A stretch of DNA of 64,000 nt from Microvirga sp. (GTDB lineage: Bacteria; Pseudomonadota; Alphaproteobacteria; Rhizobiales; Beijerinckiaceae). Location: NCBI GenBank assembly GCA_031181145.1, contig JAPSLB010000011.1, positions 1 to 64,000 of the forward strand, in the 5' to 3' direction. The notes beneath the pieces are model-generated. The model worked only from the letters and a program-made list of their open reading frames with translations. It was not told where the DNA came from and did not search any database. The position numbers and the translations under genes were made by a program. Shown one piece after another: positions 53,299-63,020 of this stretch (position 1 is the stretch's first letter; every line of letters begins with the position of its first letter).

Positions 53299-54177
53299 AT
53301 GGCGAAAGAAATGAAGTCGCTGGGCCGGGGCTTGGCCGCGCTGATCGGAGAAGTCGGTGACGAAATCGGCTCCATCCAGAGCAGCAAGGGTGGCGCGAGG
53401 AAGGTGCCCGTCGAGTTCCTGCGGCCGAACCCGCGCAATCCGCGCAAGGTGTTCGAGGATACGGAACTCGAGGAGCTGACCCAATCCATCAAGGACCGCG
53501 GCATCATTCAGCCTATCGTGGTCCGGCCCTTGCCGAACAAGAGCGACGCTTACGAGATCGTCGCGGGCGAACGCCGCTGGCGCGCCTCGCAGAAGGCCGG
53601 TCTGCACGAGGTGCCGGTGGTGGTCGTCCATATCGACGACAAGACCTCCCTCGAATACGCCATTCTCGAGAACGTCCAGCGTGCGGACCTCAACCCGATC
53701 GAGGAGGCGGAAGGCTATGCCCGGCTGATGGCCGAGTTCTCCTATACGCAGGAGAATCTTTCGAAGATCATCGGCAAGAGCCGGAGCCACATCGCCAATA
53801 TGATGCGTCTCAGCGATCTTCCCGACCCGGTGAAGAAGCTTCTCGTCGAGCGCAAGCTCTCCGCCGGCCATGGCCGTGCGCTGCTGGCCGTGAAGGACCC
53901 GATTGGGGTCGCCAAGCAGGTGCTCGACCAGGGCATGAGCGTGCGGCAGGTGGAGGCCCTTGCGCAGTCGGAAAGCGCCGAGCCGGCCAGGCTCGAAACC
54001 AAGTCCGCCAAGATCAAGGCCGAGAAGGATCCGGACACCCGTGCCCTGGAGCGCGTCCTCCAGGACGTGCTGGGCCTCACCGTCACCATCGACCACAAGG
54101 GCAATGGCGGTGAATTGCGCATCCGCTACAAGACCCTGGAACAGCTCGATGGGCTCTGCCGCCGGCTGAATCCCTGA
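53299..54177 (+). CDS. parB: chromosome-partitioning protein ParB
   Basis: CTP-dependent DNA clamp that binds parS, 292 residues. LGRGLAALIGE is the ParA-stimulating N-terminus. The CTP-binding boxes include YEIVAGERRWRASQKAGL and ENVQRADLNPIEEAEGYARL; the helix-turn-helix (TQENLSKIIGKSRSHIANMMRL) and dimerisation C-terminus follow. Its two targets are in this window at 49847 and 51853. ATG 53299 is the start; a TTG at 53287 is less likely. Confidence 0.96.
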   Translation: MAKEMKSLGRGLAALIGEVGDEIGSIQSSKGGARKVPVEFLRPNPRNPRKVFEDTELEELTQSIKDRGIIQPIVVRPLPNKSDAYEIVAGERRWRASQKAGLHEVPVVVVHIDDKTSLEYAILENVQRADLNPIEEAEGYARLMAEFSYTQENLSKIIGKSRSHIANMMRLSDLPDPVKKLLVERKLSAGHGRALLAVKDPIGVAKQVLDQGMSVRQVEALAQSESAEPARLETKSAKIKAEKDPDTRALERVLQDVLGLTVTIDHKGNGGELRIRYKTLEQLDGLCRRLNP

Positions 54178-54578
54178 AAGCGGGTTCTTTGCGGGATGGT
54201 GAGGAGGGAGAGCATCGGAGGCGAAGAACGTTCCGTCCTCTCCGCGCTTTCTCTCGTTCTTCCCGGGCTCGTTCCGGGAAGCCCGTCTCTGGGACGGCGG
54301 TTCTCAAGACGTGTATGAGCGGGACCGATCCCGGACAAGGTCGGGGGCGGCCATGGCGAAGATGGGCAAGGGCCCTGGTTCCTCTCTCACCGCAAGCTTC
54401 GCGCCGCCAACCGCCTGGAGGCAATCCGTCTGCCTTGTGACATCTCAGGTTCCGTATCGGACAAGGTGGCCGTGGCTCCGGGCAGGGCTCCTCCGCCTGC
54501 GGGACGTCTATGTTTTTCCGTCTCCTTCGCGACGCCCGAGCCCGCGGCACAACGGCGGTTGCATAGGACGCCGCGGTC
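54178..54578. other. 400-base gap after parB
   Basis: Between converging parB and holA. It contains a CTTCCCGG/CCGGGAAG hairpin (54259-54281) and CCGTC/GACGG (about 54283-54297), which may help end parB transcription although no T-run follows. The rest shows short GC-rich palindromes reminiscent of decayed REP-like repeats, but no credible gene. Confidence 0.55.
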
Positions 54579-55598
54579 CTACCGTCGCGCCATGCGGGCG
54601 ATGTCGAGCAGGGTCTTGGCCGCGATCGTGTCGCCGAGATGGGAGAGGCGGCGGGTGTCGAGGAGGCTCGACTGGAGGAGGACAATGGCGGTCTTGAGGC
54701 TCTCGCTCGTCCAGCGCTGGAGGTGGCGCTCGACCAGGGACTTGCGGCGGAAATGCAGGCTGCGCATGGTTTCCATGACGGCCGGGATCGACCGCCCCTC
54801 CTCCACGTTGAGGCGGGCCGTGAGCAGCATCAGGGCGTGGCGAAGCGCTGCGCCCAGCAGCACGGAGGCATGGATCCCCTCCGCCGCAAGCCGTCGGGAG
54901 CCGATCTCAAGGTTTGTGCCTTCTCCGCCGAAAGCGGCGTCCACCACCGCATCCATGGCAAGGCTCGATACGTCGCTCATGATCGCATCGACGTCCTCGG
55001 GTGTGATCTCGCGTTTGCCATGCGCATAGAGCATGAGCTTCGCAAGTTCGCCCCGGGTCGCGAGACGATCGCCGCCTAGGCTCGCGATCAGGGCCGTGCG
55101 CGCCTCGCGGCCGATCGAGAAGCCGTTGTTCTTCAACGTTTCGTCCACCACGGTTCCGAGATCGCGGCCGGTATCCGCGTAGCAGGGCAGGGCGAGAGCC
55201 TTCTGCGAACGTTCACACAGGGTGCGCAAGGGGGAGGATTTCTGCAGATCGCCGCCCTCGATGATGATCACCGTGTCCTGCAACTCGCCCTTGAGCACGG
55301 TATCGACGGCGGGGGCGATGTTGCGCGTCGTCGATTTCACCCAGATGGCGCGCTTTCCGCCGAACAGACCTATGGTGCCGGCTTCATCCGCGAGGCGGGC
55401 CGGGTCGGACGCGATGTCGTCACCGTCGATGCGGATGAGCTGGAAGGGATCCGAGGGGTCGTCCACCGAACGTTCTGCGACGGCGCGGGCGCGCTCATTG
55501 ATGAGCCCCATGTCGGGACCGTAGAACAGATATACGCCGATGCGCGGATCGGGACGCCGCAGCGCCCCCTCCACGTCACCTGCCTTAACGGCAACCAT
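54579..55598 (-). CDS. holA: DNA polymerase III delta subunit (clamp loader)
   Basis: Clamp-loader subunit that opens the sliding clamp; 339 residues. The HolA family pattern is visible: an N-terminal nucleotide-binding-like domain (IGVYLFYGPDMGLINERA), VIIIEGGDLQKSSPLRTLCE, and a C-terminal domain with IASLGGDRLATRGELAKLML. It begins two bases from the lptE stop, in the order leuS-lptE-holA standard for proteobacteria. Confidence 0.93.
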   Translation of the reverse strand: MVAVKAGDVEGALRRPDPRIGVYLFYGPDMGLINERARAVAERSVDDPSDPFQLIRIDGDDIASDPARLADEAGTIGLFGGKRAIWVKSTTRNIAPAVDTVLKGELQDTVIIIEGGDLQKSSPLRTLCERSQKALALPCYADTGRDLGTVVDETLKNNGFSIGREARTALIASLGGDRLATRGELAKLMLYAHGKREITPEDVDAIMSDVSSLAMDAVVDAAFGGEGTNLEIGSRRLAAEGIHASVLLGAALRHALMLLTARLNVEEGRSIPAVMETMRSLHFRRKSLVERHLQRWTSESLKTAIVLLQSSLLDTRRLSHLGDTIAAKTLLDIARMARR

Positions 55599-55600
55599 CG

Positions 55601-56149
55601 TCAGATGCCGGCGGAGAGCGTCGCCGCCAGACGGGTTTTCACCTGCTCCGCCAGGACCTTCGCAAGCCTGATTTCCGCATCGCGGGCCGCACGGACGGTG
55701 GCGAAACGCTGCTGGTAGCGGTCATAGGCCGTCGAGGAGGTGGCCGATCCCCGGGTATAGACCTTCGCGCCGTCAAGGCTCGTCAGCGTGTAAGTGACCG
55801 TTCCGCCCACGATGGCCGAGCTTGCCCGGCCCGTCTCCGTGTCGACGATCGGCGTGGAGAGCGAGCGGGCAAGCGCCAGTTTCAGCACGTAGCGCTTCGG
55901 CGTCTCGGAGCCGGAACCGTTCAGGGCATAGATCAGTTCGCTGCGCAGGTAATGACCCATCACAGCCTGGTTGTCGGGCCACCTGATTTCGGGAACGTCG
56001 ATCGCAGCCAGGACCGTCTGGAGCGATTCGCCCGAGGCCGTGGGACCATAAAGCGGTTTGAAGCAGGCGGACAAGCCAAGAGAAAGGCCGGCCGCAAGGC
56101 CCACCGCGATGGTGAGGCGGGCCAAGCCTTTGAAGTTAAACGACGACAT
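55601..56149 (-). CDS. lptE: LPS-assembly lipoprotein LptE
   Basis: Outer-membrane lipoprotein that plugs the LptD translocon for lipopolysaccharide insertion. The 182-residue protein has a signal sequence ending in the lipobox LSAC (Cys about residue 29) followed by [13 protein letters not shown], typical of alphaproteobacterial LptE. Its start overlaps the leuS end by 14 bases. Confidence 0.92.
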   Translation of the reverse strand: MSSFNFKGLARLTIAVGLAAGLSLGLSACFKPLYGPTASGESLQTVLAAIDVPEIRWPDNQAVMGHYLRSELIYALNGSGSETPKRYVLKLALARSLSTPIVDTETGRASSAIVGGTVTYTLTSLDGAKVYTRGSATSSTAYDRYQQRFATVRAARDAEIRLAKVLAEQVKTRLAATLSAGI

Positions 56150-58757
56150 TCACGATCCTCTGCGGAACGACGATGAACTTGCGCGCAGGCTTTCCTTCCA
56201 TAGCCTTTTGCACGGTTTCAAGCGAGAGCACCGCCGCCTCGATGGCGGCCTGATCCGCATCGCGCGCCACGGTCACGTCGGCGCGCTTCTTGCCGTTGAC
56301 CTGGACGGGGAGGGTGATGGTGTCCTCGACCAGCAGCGTGCGGTCGAGCGCCGGCCAGGGCGTATCGGTCACGAGGCCGGGCTGACCGAGCGCTTCCCAG
56401 CATTCCTCCGCCAGATGCGGCATCATGGGAGCAAGCAACTGCACGAAGATGCGGCCGGCTTCCGCGAAGGCGGCGGAAAGGCCGGGCTCATTCGCGGTCT
56501 TGGCCTGGATCGCCAGATCCTGAAGGCTATTGGCGAGTTCGTAGAGATGCGCAACGCAGCGGTTGAAGCGCAGGCGCTCCACGTCCTCCTCCACGGCGGC
56601 GAGCGCCTTGTGCGCGGCCTTGCGGACGGCAAGGCCGATCGGACCCTCAGATTGAGCATCGTTGCCGCCATTGATGCGCTCGGCGATCTCGCCGACGAGG
56701 CGCCACACGCGCTGCACGAAGCGGCCCGCGCCCTGCACGCCTTCCTCGGTCCAGATCACGTCGCGCTCGGGCGGCGAGTCGGAGAGCATGAACCAGCGCG
56801 CCGTGTCGGCGCCGTAGGAACCGATGATCTCGTCCGGATCCACCGTGTTCTTCTTCGACTTCGACATCTTCTCGATGGAGCCGATCTCGATCGGTGCCCC
56901 GGTCGCCACATGGAAGGCTTTGCGTGCGTTGCCCTGCGTTTCGAACCGCACGTCGCTCGGCAGCACCCACGCGCCGCTCGCGTCCTTGTAGGTTTCGTGC
57001 ACCACCATGCCCTGGGTGAACAGGCCGGCGAAGGGCTCGTCGAGACCCGCGTGGCCGGTCTTCTTCATCGCGCGGGTGAAGAAGCGCGAGTAGAGCAGGT
57101 GCAGGATCGCGTGCTCGATGCCGCCGATATACTGGTCGACCGGCAGCCAGGAATCGACCGTGCCGCGATCGGTCGGCTTGTCCTCGAGGGTCGGATCCGT
57201 GAAGCGGGCGAAGTACCAGGAGGAGTCCACGAAGGTATCCATGGTGTCCGTCTCGCGCCGCGCCGGCTTGCCGCATTTCGGGCAGTCCACGTGCTTCCAG
57301 GTCGGGTGGCGGTCGAGCGGATTCCCCGGCACGTCGAAGGACACGTCCTCCGGCAGCACGACGGGCAGCTGATCCTTCGGCACGGGAACCACGCCGCAAT
57401 CGTCGCAATGGATGATCGGGATCGGGCAGCCCCAGTAGCGCTGGCGCGAGATGCCCCAGTCGCGCAGGCGGAAATTCACCTTGCGCTCGGCCACCGGGCG
57501 GTTGTCGCGGGTCTGCGATTCGAGCCGCCGGGCGATCTCTTCCTTGGCCTCGGCGATGGTGAGTCCGTCGAGGAAGCGGGAATTGATCATCCGGCCCTCG
57601 CCGCCATAGGCGGTGTCGGTGATGACGAAGGTGGCCGGGTCCTGGTCCGGCGGGCAGACGACCGGGGTGTTGCCCAGGCCGTACTTGTTGACGAAGTCCA
57701 GATCGCGCTGGTCATGCGCCGGACAGCCGAAGATCGCGCCCGTGCCGTATTCCATCAGGATGAAGTTCGCGACGTAAACGGGGAGCGTCCAGTCCGGGTC
57801 GAACGGATGCACGGCGCGCGCGCCCGTGTCGAAGCCGAGCTTCTCGGCCTTCTCGATGGCTTCCTGCGCGGTGCCGATGCGCTTGCACTCCTCGATGAAG
57901 GCGGCGAGCTCCGGGTTCTTCGCGGCGGCGGCCTTCGCCAGCGGGTGATCGGGGGCGACCGCCATGAACTTGGCGCCGAAGAGAGTGTCGGGTCGCGTGG
58001 TGTAGATCTCGAGCTCGGTCTCGCCGTTGGGAGCGGTCTCGGGCTTCAGGGCGAAGCGCACCAGCAGGCCTTCCGAGCGGCCGATCCAGTTGCGCTGCAT
58101 CAGGCGCACCTTCTCCGGCCAGCGGTCGAGGGTTTCGAGCCTGTCGTCGAGATCCTGCGCGAAATCAGTGATCTTCAAGAACCACTGGGTCAGCTCGCGC
58201 TGCTCCACCAGCGCGCCGGAGCGCCAGCCGCGCCCGTCGATCACCTGCTCGTTGGCCAGAACGGTGTGGTCCACCGGGTCCCAGTTCACCTTCGCGGTCT
58301 TGCGGTCGACGAGGCCGGCCTCGAGGAAATCCAGGAACATGCGCTGCTGGTGCTTGTAGTAGCTCGGATCGCAGGTGGCGATCTCCCGGCTCCAGTCGAG
58401 CGAGAGGCCCATGCTCTGCAGCTGGGCGCGCATGGTGGCGATGTTGGCGTAGGTCCACTCCTTCGGGTGGACCTTGTTCTGCATGGCGGCGTTCTCCGCC
58501 GGCATTCCGAAGGCGTCCCAGCCCATCGGGTGGAGCACGTTGAAGCCCTTGGCCCGCTTGTAGCGCGCCACCACGTCGCCCATGGTGTAGTTGCGCACGT
58601 GACCCATGTGGATGCGCCCGGACGGATAGGGAAACATCTCAAGCACGTAATATTTCGGACGCGGGTCGTCGTTGTTGGTCTTGAACAGGTTGCGGTCGTT
58701 CCAGACCTTCCGCCATTTCAGCTCGGCTTCCTTGGCGTTGTAGCGCTCGGGCCTCAT
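56136..58757 (-). CDS. leuS: leucyl-tRNA synthetase
   Basis: Class I synthetase charging leucine, 873 residues from ATG 58757. [15 protein letters not shown] starts the family sequence; the HIGH site reads HMGH in [15 protein letters not shown], and KMSKSKKN carries the second ATP motif. The editing (CP1) domain ([20 protein letters not shown]) and zinc-type segments ([23 protein letters not shown]) are intact. The frame is open to a TTG at 58790, but ATG 58757 gives the usual N-terminus. Confidence 0.96.
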   Translation of the reverse strand: MRPERYNAKEAELKWRKVWNDRNLFKTNNDDPRPKYYVLEMFPYPSGRIHMGHVRNYTMGDVVARYKRAKGFNVLHPMGWDAFGMPAENAAMQNKVHPKEWTYANIATMRAQLQSMGLSLDWSREIATCDPSYYKHQQRMFLDFLEAGLVDRKTAKVNWDPVDHTVLANEQVIDGRGWRSGALVEQRELTQWFLKITDFAQDLDDRLETLDRWPEKVRLMQRNWIGRSEGLLVRFALKPETAPNGETELEIYTTRPDTLFGAKFMAVAPDHPLAKAAAAKNPELAAFIEECKRIGTAQEAIEKAEKLGFDTGARAVHPFDPDWTLPVYVANFILMEYGTGAIFGCPAHDQRDLDFVNKYGLGNTPVVCPPDQDPATFVITDTAYGGEGRMINSRFLDGLTIAEAKEEIARRLESQTRDNRPVAERKVNFRLRDWGISRQRYWGCPIPIIHCDDCGVVPVPKDQLPVVLPEDVSFDVPGNPLDRHPTWKHVDCPKCGKPARRETDTMDTFVDSSWYFARFTDPTLEDKPTDRGTVDSWLPVDQYIGGIEHAILHLLYSRFFTRAMKKTGHAGLDEPFAGLFTQGMVVHETYKDASGAWVLPSDVRFETQGNARKAFHVATGAPIEIGSIEKMSKSKKNTVDPDEIIGSYGADTARWFMLSDSPPERDVIWTEEGVQGAGRFVQRVWRLVGEIAERINGGNDAQSEGPIGLAVRKAAHKALAAVEEDVERLRFNRCVAHLYELANSLQDLAIQAKTANEPGLSAAFAEAGRIFVQLLAPMMPHLAEECWEALGQPGLVTDTPWPALDRTLLVEDTITLPVQVNGKKRADVTVARDADQAAIEAAVLSLETVQKAMEGKPARKFIVVPQRIVNVVV

Positions 58758-58950
58758 TTTTGTCAGCACATCCGTCGGTTCGAGATTCAAGCGGCTTGCG
58801 CCGCCATGGTGGGGCGGACTAGGACACAGCTCACCCGCGCGGTCAACGGTTTCGCGCGCAAGAGGCGGTCAAGTTTTGCTCCGGCGCGTGTTCCCCCGAG
58901 GGGGAGAGAAATATTGGCGCAGTGAAGCGAATTATGCGGAGAGGACGTCC

Positions 58951-59634
58951 ATGAGCGAGAACGATGCGGTCGAAAACCTGAGGGAGGTGCGGGACGCCAT
59001 CCGCCGCGCCGCGTCGGACTATGACCGCGATCCCTCGGACATCGTGCTGGTAGCAGTCTCCAAGACCTTCCCGGCCGAGGCCATCGAGCCGGTCCTGGCC
59101 ACAGGCCAGCGGGTCTTCGGCGAAAACTACGTTCAGGAGGCCAAGGCCAAGTGGCCCGAGCTGCGCAGGCGATACCCGGATGTGGAACTCCACATGATCG
59201 GCCCGCTCCAGTCCAACAAGGCCAGGGAGGCGGTGGAGCTTTTCGACGTGATCCATACCCTCGACCGGCCTTCGCTCGCCCAGGCCCTTGCCAAGGAAAT
59301 CGCCAGACAGGGAAAGAGGCCCCGCCTGCTCGTCCAGGTGAACACGGGCGAGGAGCCGCAGAAGGGCGGCGTGATTCCCGCCGAGGCGGACGCCTTCATC
59401 GAGGCCTGCCGCACGACATACGGCCTTGAGATCGAAGGCCTCATGTGCATCCCTCCTGCCGAGGACCCGCCGTCTCCCCATTTCGCGCTCCTCAACGCCA
59501 TCGCCAAGCGGAACGGCCTGAGCGTTCTCTCCATGGGGATGAGCGCCGATTTCGACGCGGCGATCCAGCTCGGCGCGACGCATGTACGCGTGGGAAGTGC
59601 TATCTTCGGCACCCGCTCCAAGCCCGCCGCGTGA
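58951..59634 (+). CDS. YggS-type pyridoxal-phosphate homeostasis protein
   Basis: Cytosolic PLP-binding protein of the YggS/PLPBP family, 227 residues, thought to buffer pyridoxal phosphate. The PLP lysine lies in LVAVSKTFPAEAIEPVLATG, with FGENYVQEAKAKWPELRRR and the C-terminal MGMSADFDAAIQLGATHVRVGSAIFG. GAGAGGA precedes ATG 58951. It diverges from leuS. Confidence 0.93.
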   Translation: MSENDAVENLREVRDAIRRAASDYDRDPSDIVLVAVSKTFPAEAIEPVLATGQRVFGENYVQEAKAKWPELRRRYPDVELHMIGPLQSNKAREAVELFDVIHTLDRPSLAQALAKEIARQGKRPRLLVQVNTGEEPQKGGVIPAEADAFIEACRTTYGLEIEGLMCIPPAEDPPSPHFALLNAIAKRNGLSVLSMGMSADFDAAIQLGATHVRVGSAIFGTRSKPAA

Positions 59635-59647
59635 GAAGTCGCTTTTC

Positions 59648-60619
59648 GTGACGCAAACAACACTCGATCATCGCTTCCTTCCGGAGGAAGACCGTCTCCT
59701 GCCCCTCGACGATGTGCTCGCCGGCGACTCGGTCGAGCTCATCAGGTCTCTGCCCACAGAGAGCGTGCACCTGATCCTGAGCGACATTCCCTACGGCATC
59801 GGGGCCGAGGATTGGGATGTGCTGCACACCAACACCAACTCCGCCTATCTCGGTTCAAGCCCCGCTCAGGCGAAGGCGGGAGCGGTGTTCAGGAAACGCG
59901 GCAAGCCCATCAATGGCTGGTCGGAAGCCGACCGCGCCATTCCGCGTGAATATTACGAATGGTGCCTCACCTGGGCTCCGGAATGGCTGAGGGTGCTCAA
60001 GCCCGGCGGCTCCGCGCTCGTCTTCGCGGGCCGCCGGCTGGCCCATCGCTGCATCGCGGCGATGGAGGATTCGGGCTTCTCCTACAAGGATATGCTCGCC
60101 TGGATGCGCGCCCGCGCGCCCCATCGCGCCCAGCGCCTGAGCGCGGTCTACGAGCGACGGGGGGATGCGACGGCCGCGAAAGCCTGGGAGGGCTGGCGCG
60201 TCGGCAATCTGCGCCCGACCTTCGAGCCCATTCTATGGCTCACGAAACCCTACAGGATCGGCGCGACGCTCGCCGACAACGCGCTCACGCACGGGGTGGG
60301 CGCTTACAATCAGGGTGCATTGCTGCAATACATATCGGACCCCGAGAACGTGCTCGATCTCGGCTTCATGCCGAAGGAGGGCGGCCTGCACCCGACGCAG
60401 AAGCCCTTGCGCCTGATGCAGGCGCTGATCGAACTCACCACGCGGGAAGGCCAGATCGTTCTCGACCCCTTCTGCGGCAGCGGCACGGCCCTGATCGCCG
60501 CGAAACGCCTCAACCGCCGCTTCATCGGTTTCGAGGCGGAGGCGGCTTATGTCGAGATCGCCAGGAAGCGGTTGAGGGATGGCGTTTCGTCCCGAGAGGC
60601 AGGAAGTTCGACCGGGTGA
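59648..60619 (+). CDS. orphan site-specific DNA methyltransferase
   Basis: A 323-residue SAM-dependent DNA methyltransferase. The catalytic motif IV reads SDIPYG where DPPY is usual, near residue 45, and the SAM motif DPFCGSGTALIAAKRLNR lies near the C-terminus. That order (motif IV first, motif I last) indicates the beta class, N6-adenine or N4-cytosine. The middle (AWMRARAPHRAQRLSAVYER) probably forms the target-recognition region. No restriction gene is adjacent. GTG 59648 begins 13 bases after the YggS stop with GAGAAG upstream. It is not CcrM, which has DPPYN. Recognition site unknown. Confidence 0.83.
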   Translation: MTQTTLDHRFLPEEDRLLPLDDVLAGDSVELIRSLPTESVHLILSDIPYGIGAEDWDVLHTNTNSAYLGSSPAQAKAGAVFRKRGKPINGWSEADRAIPREYYEWCLTWAPEWLRVLKPGGSALVFAGRRLAHRCIAAMEDSGFSYKDMLAWMRARAPHRAQRLSAVYERRGDATAAKAWEGWRVGNLRPTFEPILWLTKPYRIGATLADNALTHGVGAYNQGALLQYISDPENVLDLGFMPKEGGLHPTQKPLRLMQALIELTTREGQIVLDPFCGSGTALIAAKRLNRRFIGFEAEAAYVEIARKRLRDGVSSREAGSSTG

Positions 60620-60700
60620 GCGAGCCAACAAGGGAAGCGCGGGCTTATCTTTCCCGTGTGGGAGAGGGGATATGCCGGACGCAGTTTAGCGCTCTCCGGA

Positions 60701-61570
60701 TCAGATGCGGCGCTCTAGGCTCTTCGCCCGTTCCACAATCGCACGCGCCATGCGCTCGGCGCTGCCCGGCGCGAATTCGAGATAGAGGTAGGGCTCGATC
60801 AGCTCAAGCTCCATGAGCATGAAGCCGTTCGGACGAACGATCCCGTCGACACGGGCGTAGAGCGGCATCTCAGGCGCAAGGGAGAGGGAGGCTTTTGCCG
60901 CCTCGACCACCTCTGGGCTCACGCAGACGCGCTCATAGGTGATCCCGAACTGCGGATTGGCGCGCCATTCCCCCGCTTTCAGAATGCGTCGTACGGCATG
61001 GGAGAAGTCCCCCTCGATGAAGGTCAGGGTCGTTTCGCCGAGACTGGCCATGTCCGCTTGAAATTCCTGGAGTAGGGCTTCATCGAAAGGCGCCGGATCG
61101 AGGGTCCGGCGAACTTGCTCCGTTCCATCGAACTTCTGCACGCCATAGCCGCTCTGGCCCGTGACGGGTTTCAGAACGGCCGTCGGCCAGCCTTGAGCCT
61201 CCATGCGCTGGGCAACCACGTCCGCGTTGACCGCCTGCAGGTGAACCGTCGGCGGCACGGCAAGTCCTGCCGCCGCCATCTCCAGCAAATAGGTCTTGCG
61301 GAAATTCCAGCGGAGGGCCGCCAGGGTGTTGATCGGCCTCGCACCATGCGTTTCGAGGGCGTCGATCCAGGCGAGGAAGGCTGCCGGATTGCTGTGATAA
61401 TCCCAGCAGCAGAGAGGCAGGATTGCGTCGGCGGCTACGAATGCCGCCGGAGGCGTGGTCTTCCAGGGACGATGATCCGCCTCCGCGCCGAGCGCGCGCA
61501 GGGCATCCAGCAATGCCTCGAGGCTCGGGGTCGGGTGGGGATGCGCGGAGCAGGTGGCAACCAGAATCAC
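60701..61570 (-). CDS. ATP-grasp domain protein
   Basis: A 289-residue protein resembling stand-alone ATP-grasp ligases of the glutathione-synthetase/RimK type. PTAVLKPVTGQSGYGVQKFD contains the ATP lysine and glycine loop, and the C-terminal VDGIVRPNGFMLMELELIEPYLYLEF holds the metal-binding acidic residues. The N-terminus (DAILPLCCWDYHSNPAAFLAW) has no catalytic role I can assign. The GTG at 61570 starts it, three bases from the L,D-transpeptidase stop. Substrate unknown. Confidence 0.82.
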   Translation of the reverse strand: MILVATCSAHPHPTPSLEALLDALRALGAEADHRPWKTTPPAAFVAADAILPLCCWDYHSNPAAFLAWIDALETHGARPINTLAALRWNFRKTYLLEMAAAGLAVPPTVHLQAVNADVVAQRMEAQGWPTAVLKPVTGQSGYGVQKFDGTEQVRRTLDPAPFDEALLQEFQADMASLGETTLTFIEGDFSHAVRRILKAGEWRANPQFGITYERVCVSPEVVEAAKASLSLAPEMPLYARVDGIVRPNGFMLMELELIEPYLYLEFAPGSAERMARAIVERAKSLERRI

Positions 61571-61573
61571 CTG

Positions 61574-62107
61574 TCAGCCCACGATCTCGATCACCGTCCG
61601 GGGCCCGATCCGTTCCAGGAGACGCCGGATCATGCGGGGCTCCACGGCCACGCAGCCCTCCGTCGGCGGGAAGCCGGGGCGGGCCAGGTGGAGGAAGATG
61701 GCGCTGCCGCGGCCACGCCTGATGGGCCCCCGATTCCAGGCGATGTCGATCACCACGTCATAGAGATGGTCGTCCCGCCACATCCTTTCATGGCTCGTGG
61801 GGCAGGGGAGCGGCACCGGCCGGTTGTAGCGCCGGTCGAAGGGATCGTCCGACCATCCGTCGTCGAGCCGGATGGGGCGCAGCTTCAGGCCCGTGCGGGG
61901 GCGGGGGCCGTGATCAGCCCGGTAGAAGGCCTGCAGCAGGCGGAAGCGTCCGACCGGCGAGGCTCCGTCGCCTTCCCGCTTGGCGTGGGTCGTGCCGGAG
62001 CGTCCGAGGGCACAGGGCAGGGTGAGATCGCCGGCCGTCAGCCGTCCCCGGCGATGATCGAGCGGGGAGCGGTGGACGCGGATAACATGGACGCTGGTTC
62101 GCTTCAT
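61574..62107 (-). CDS. L,D-transpeptidase-like (YkuD) protein
   Basis: A 177-residue protein with a minimal YkuD domain. FLHLARPGFPPTEGCVAVEP gives the His and Cys of the active site, with TEGC in place of the usual SxGC. Earlier residues (GDGASPVGRFRLLQAFYRA) match the family's substrate-side pattern. There is no signal peptide from ATG 62107, so it may act in the cytosol or be exported another way. It precedes the ATP-grasp gene by three bases, hinting at a shared role in cell-wall peptide or cross-link chemistry. Confidence 0.8.
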   Translation of the reverse strand: MKRTSVHVIRVHRSPLDHRRGRLTAGDLTLPCALGRSGTTHAKREGDGASPVGRFRLLQAFYRADHGPRPRTGLKLRPIRLDDGWSDDPFDRRYNRPVPLPCPTSHERMWRDDHLYDVVIDIAWNRGPIRRGRGSAIFLHLARPGFPPTEGCVAVEPRMIRRLLERIGPRTVIEIVG

Positions 62108-62136
62108 AGCCGTGGAAGGGCAGACCCTGCCCCTTG

Positions 62137-62164
62137 TTGTCAAGCTGGGAATGACTACTCTAAT
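62137..62164 (+). promoter_or_regulatory. promoter of the response-regulator gene
   Basis: TTGTCA (62137-62142), 16 bases, TCTAAT (62159-62164): five of six matches in each box. It would start near 62171 and leave about 155 bases of leader before 62328. Confidence 0.55.
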
Positions 62165-62327
62165 GCAACGTGTGTGATCCGAAAGCGGGAAGTCTGACCC
62201 CGGCGGGGCTCCTGGAGCCCGGCCGATCGGCTTGACGATCATGCGTGAAGAATGGGAGCACAGACCTCGATCTGCTCCTGGAAGCCGCCTCAGGGCTTTT
62301 TGCTGTTCATTGTGTGAAGGGTTTGAG

Positions 62328-63014
62328 ATGTCGAATGCCAGCCGCCTCCTCGTCGTGGACGACGATCAGGATCTGCGCGACACCCTGGCCGAGCAGCTGG
62401 GCCTCCATGAGGAGTTTCAGGTCGCCACCGTCGATACGGCCACCGCCGCCATCGAGGCGGTCAAGGGCGACCGGATCGACCTCGCCATCATGGATGTGGG
62501 CCTGCCCGACATGGACGGGCGAGAGGCGGTCAAGATCATGCGCCAGAACGGCTTCCGCAGCCCGATCATCATGCTGACGGGCCAGGGGTCGGACAACGAC
62601 ACCGTGATGGGACTGGAGGCGGGTGCCAACGATTATGTGGTGAAGCCCTTCAAGCTGGCCGTGCTGCTCGCCCGCATCCGGGCGCAGCTGCGCCAATACG
62701 AGGCGAGCGAGGACGCTGTGTTCCAGATCGGGCCCTACACCTTCCGCCCGGGCTCGAAGCTCCTCACCAACGAGAAGGGGTCGAAGCTCAAGCTGACGGA
62801 GAAGGAAACCGCGATCCTGCGCTATCTCTACCGCGCAGGTCAGGCGGTGGTGGGGCGCGAGACTCTGCTCACCGAGGTCTGGGGCTACAACTCCAACGTG
62901 ACCACCCATACGCTGGAAACCCATATCTACCGATTGCGCCAGAAGATCGAGGCCGATCCCTCCAATGCCCGCATCCTCGTCACCGAGCCCGGCGGCTACA
63001 AGCTCATCCCTTAA
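62328..63014 (+). CDS. OmpR/PhoB-family response regulator
   Basis: A 228-residue two-component regulator. Receiver: LLVVDDDQDLRDTLAEQLGL with acidic pocket, phosphorylatable Asp in LAIMDVGLPDMDG, Thr in ITM-type MLTGQG and Lys in YVVKPFK. C-terminal winged helix: KLTEKETAILRYLYRAGQ and THTLETHIYRLRQKIE. It resembles the alphaproteobacterial CenR-like group, whose members control envelope integrity, but no sensor kinase is adjacent. ATG 62328 is the clear start. Confidence 0.9.
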   Translation: MSNASRLLVVDDDQDLRDTLAEQLGLHEEFQVATVDTATAAIEAVKGDRIDLAIMDVGLPDMDGREAVKIMRQNGFRSPIIMLTGQGSDNDTVMGLEAGANDYVVKPFKLAVLLARIRAQLRQYEASEDAVFQIGPYTFRPGSKLLTNEKGSKLKLTEKETAILRYLYRAGQAVVGRETLLTEVWGYNSNVTTHTLETHIYRLRQKIEADPSNARILVTEPGGYKLIP

Positions 63015-63020
63015 GGACCC

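Noticed and set aside
54311-54697. A 128-residue frame after parB
   Set aside because: Rich in Arg, Ser and Gly with no start signal, partly antisense to holA, and no family resemblance.
56058-58925. A 955-residue plus-strand open frame opposite leuS
   Set aside because: Shadow of leuS, whose HMGH and KMSKS motifs are intact on the minus strand.
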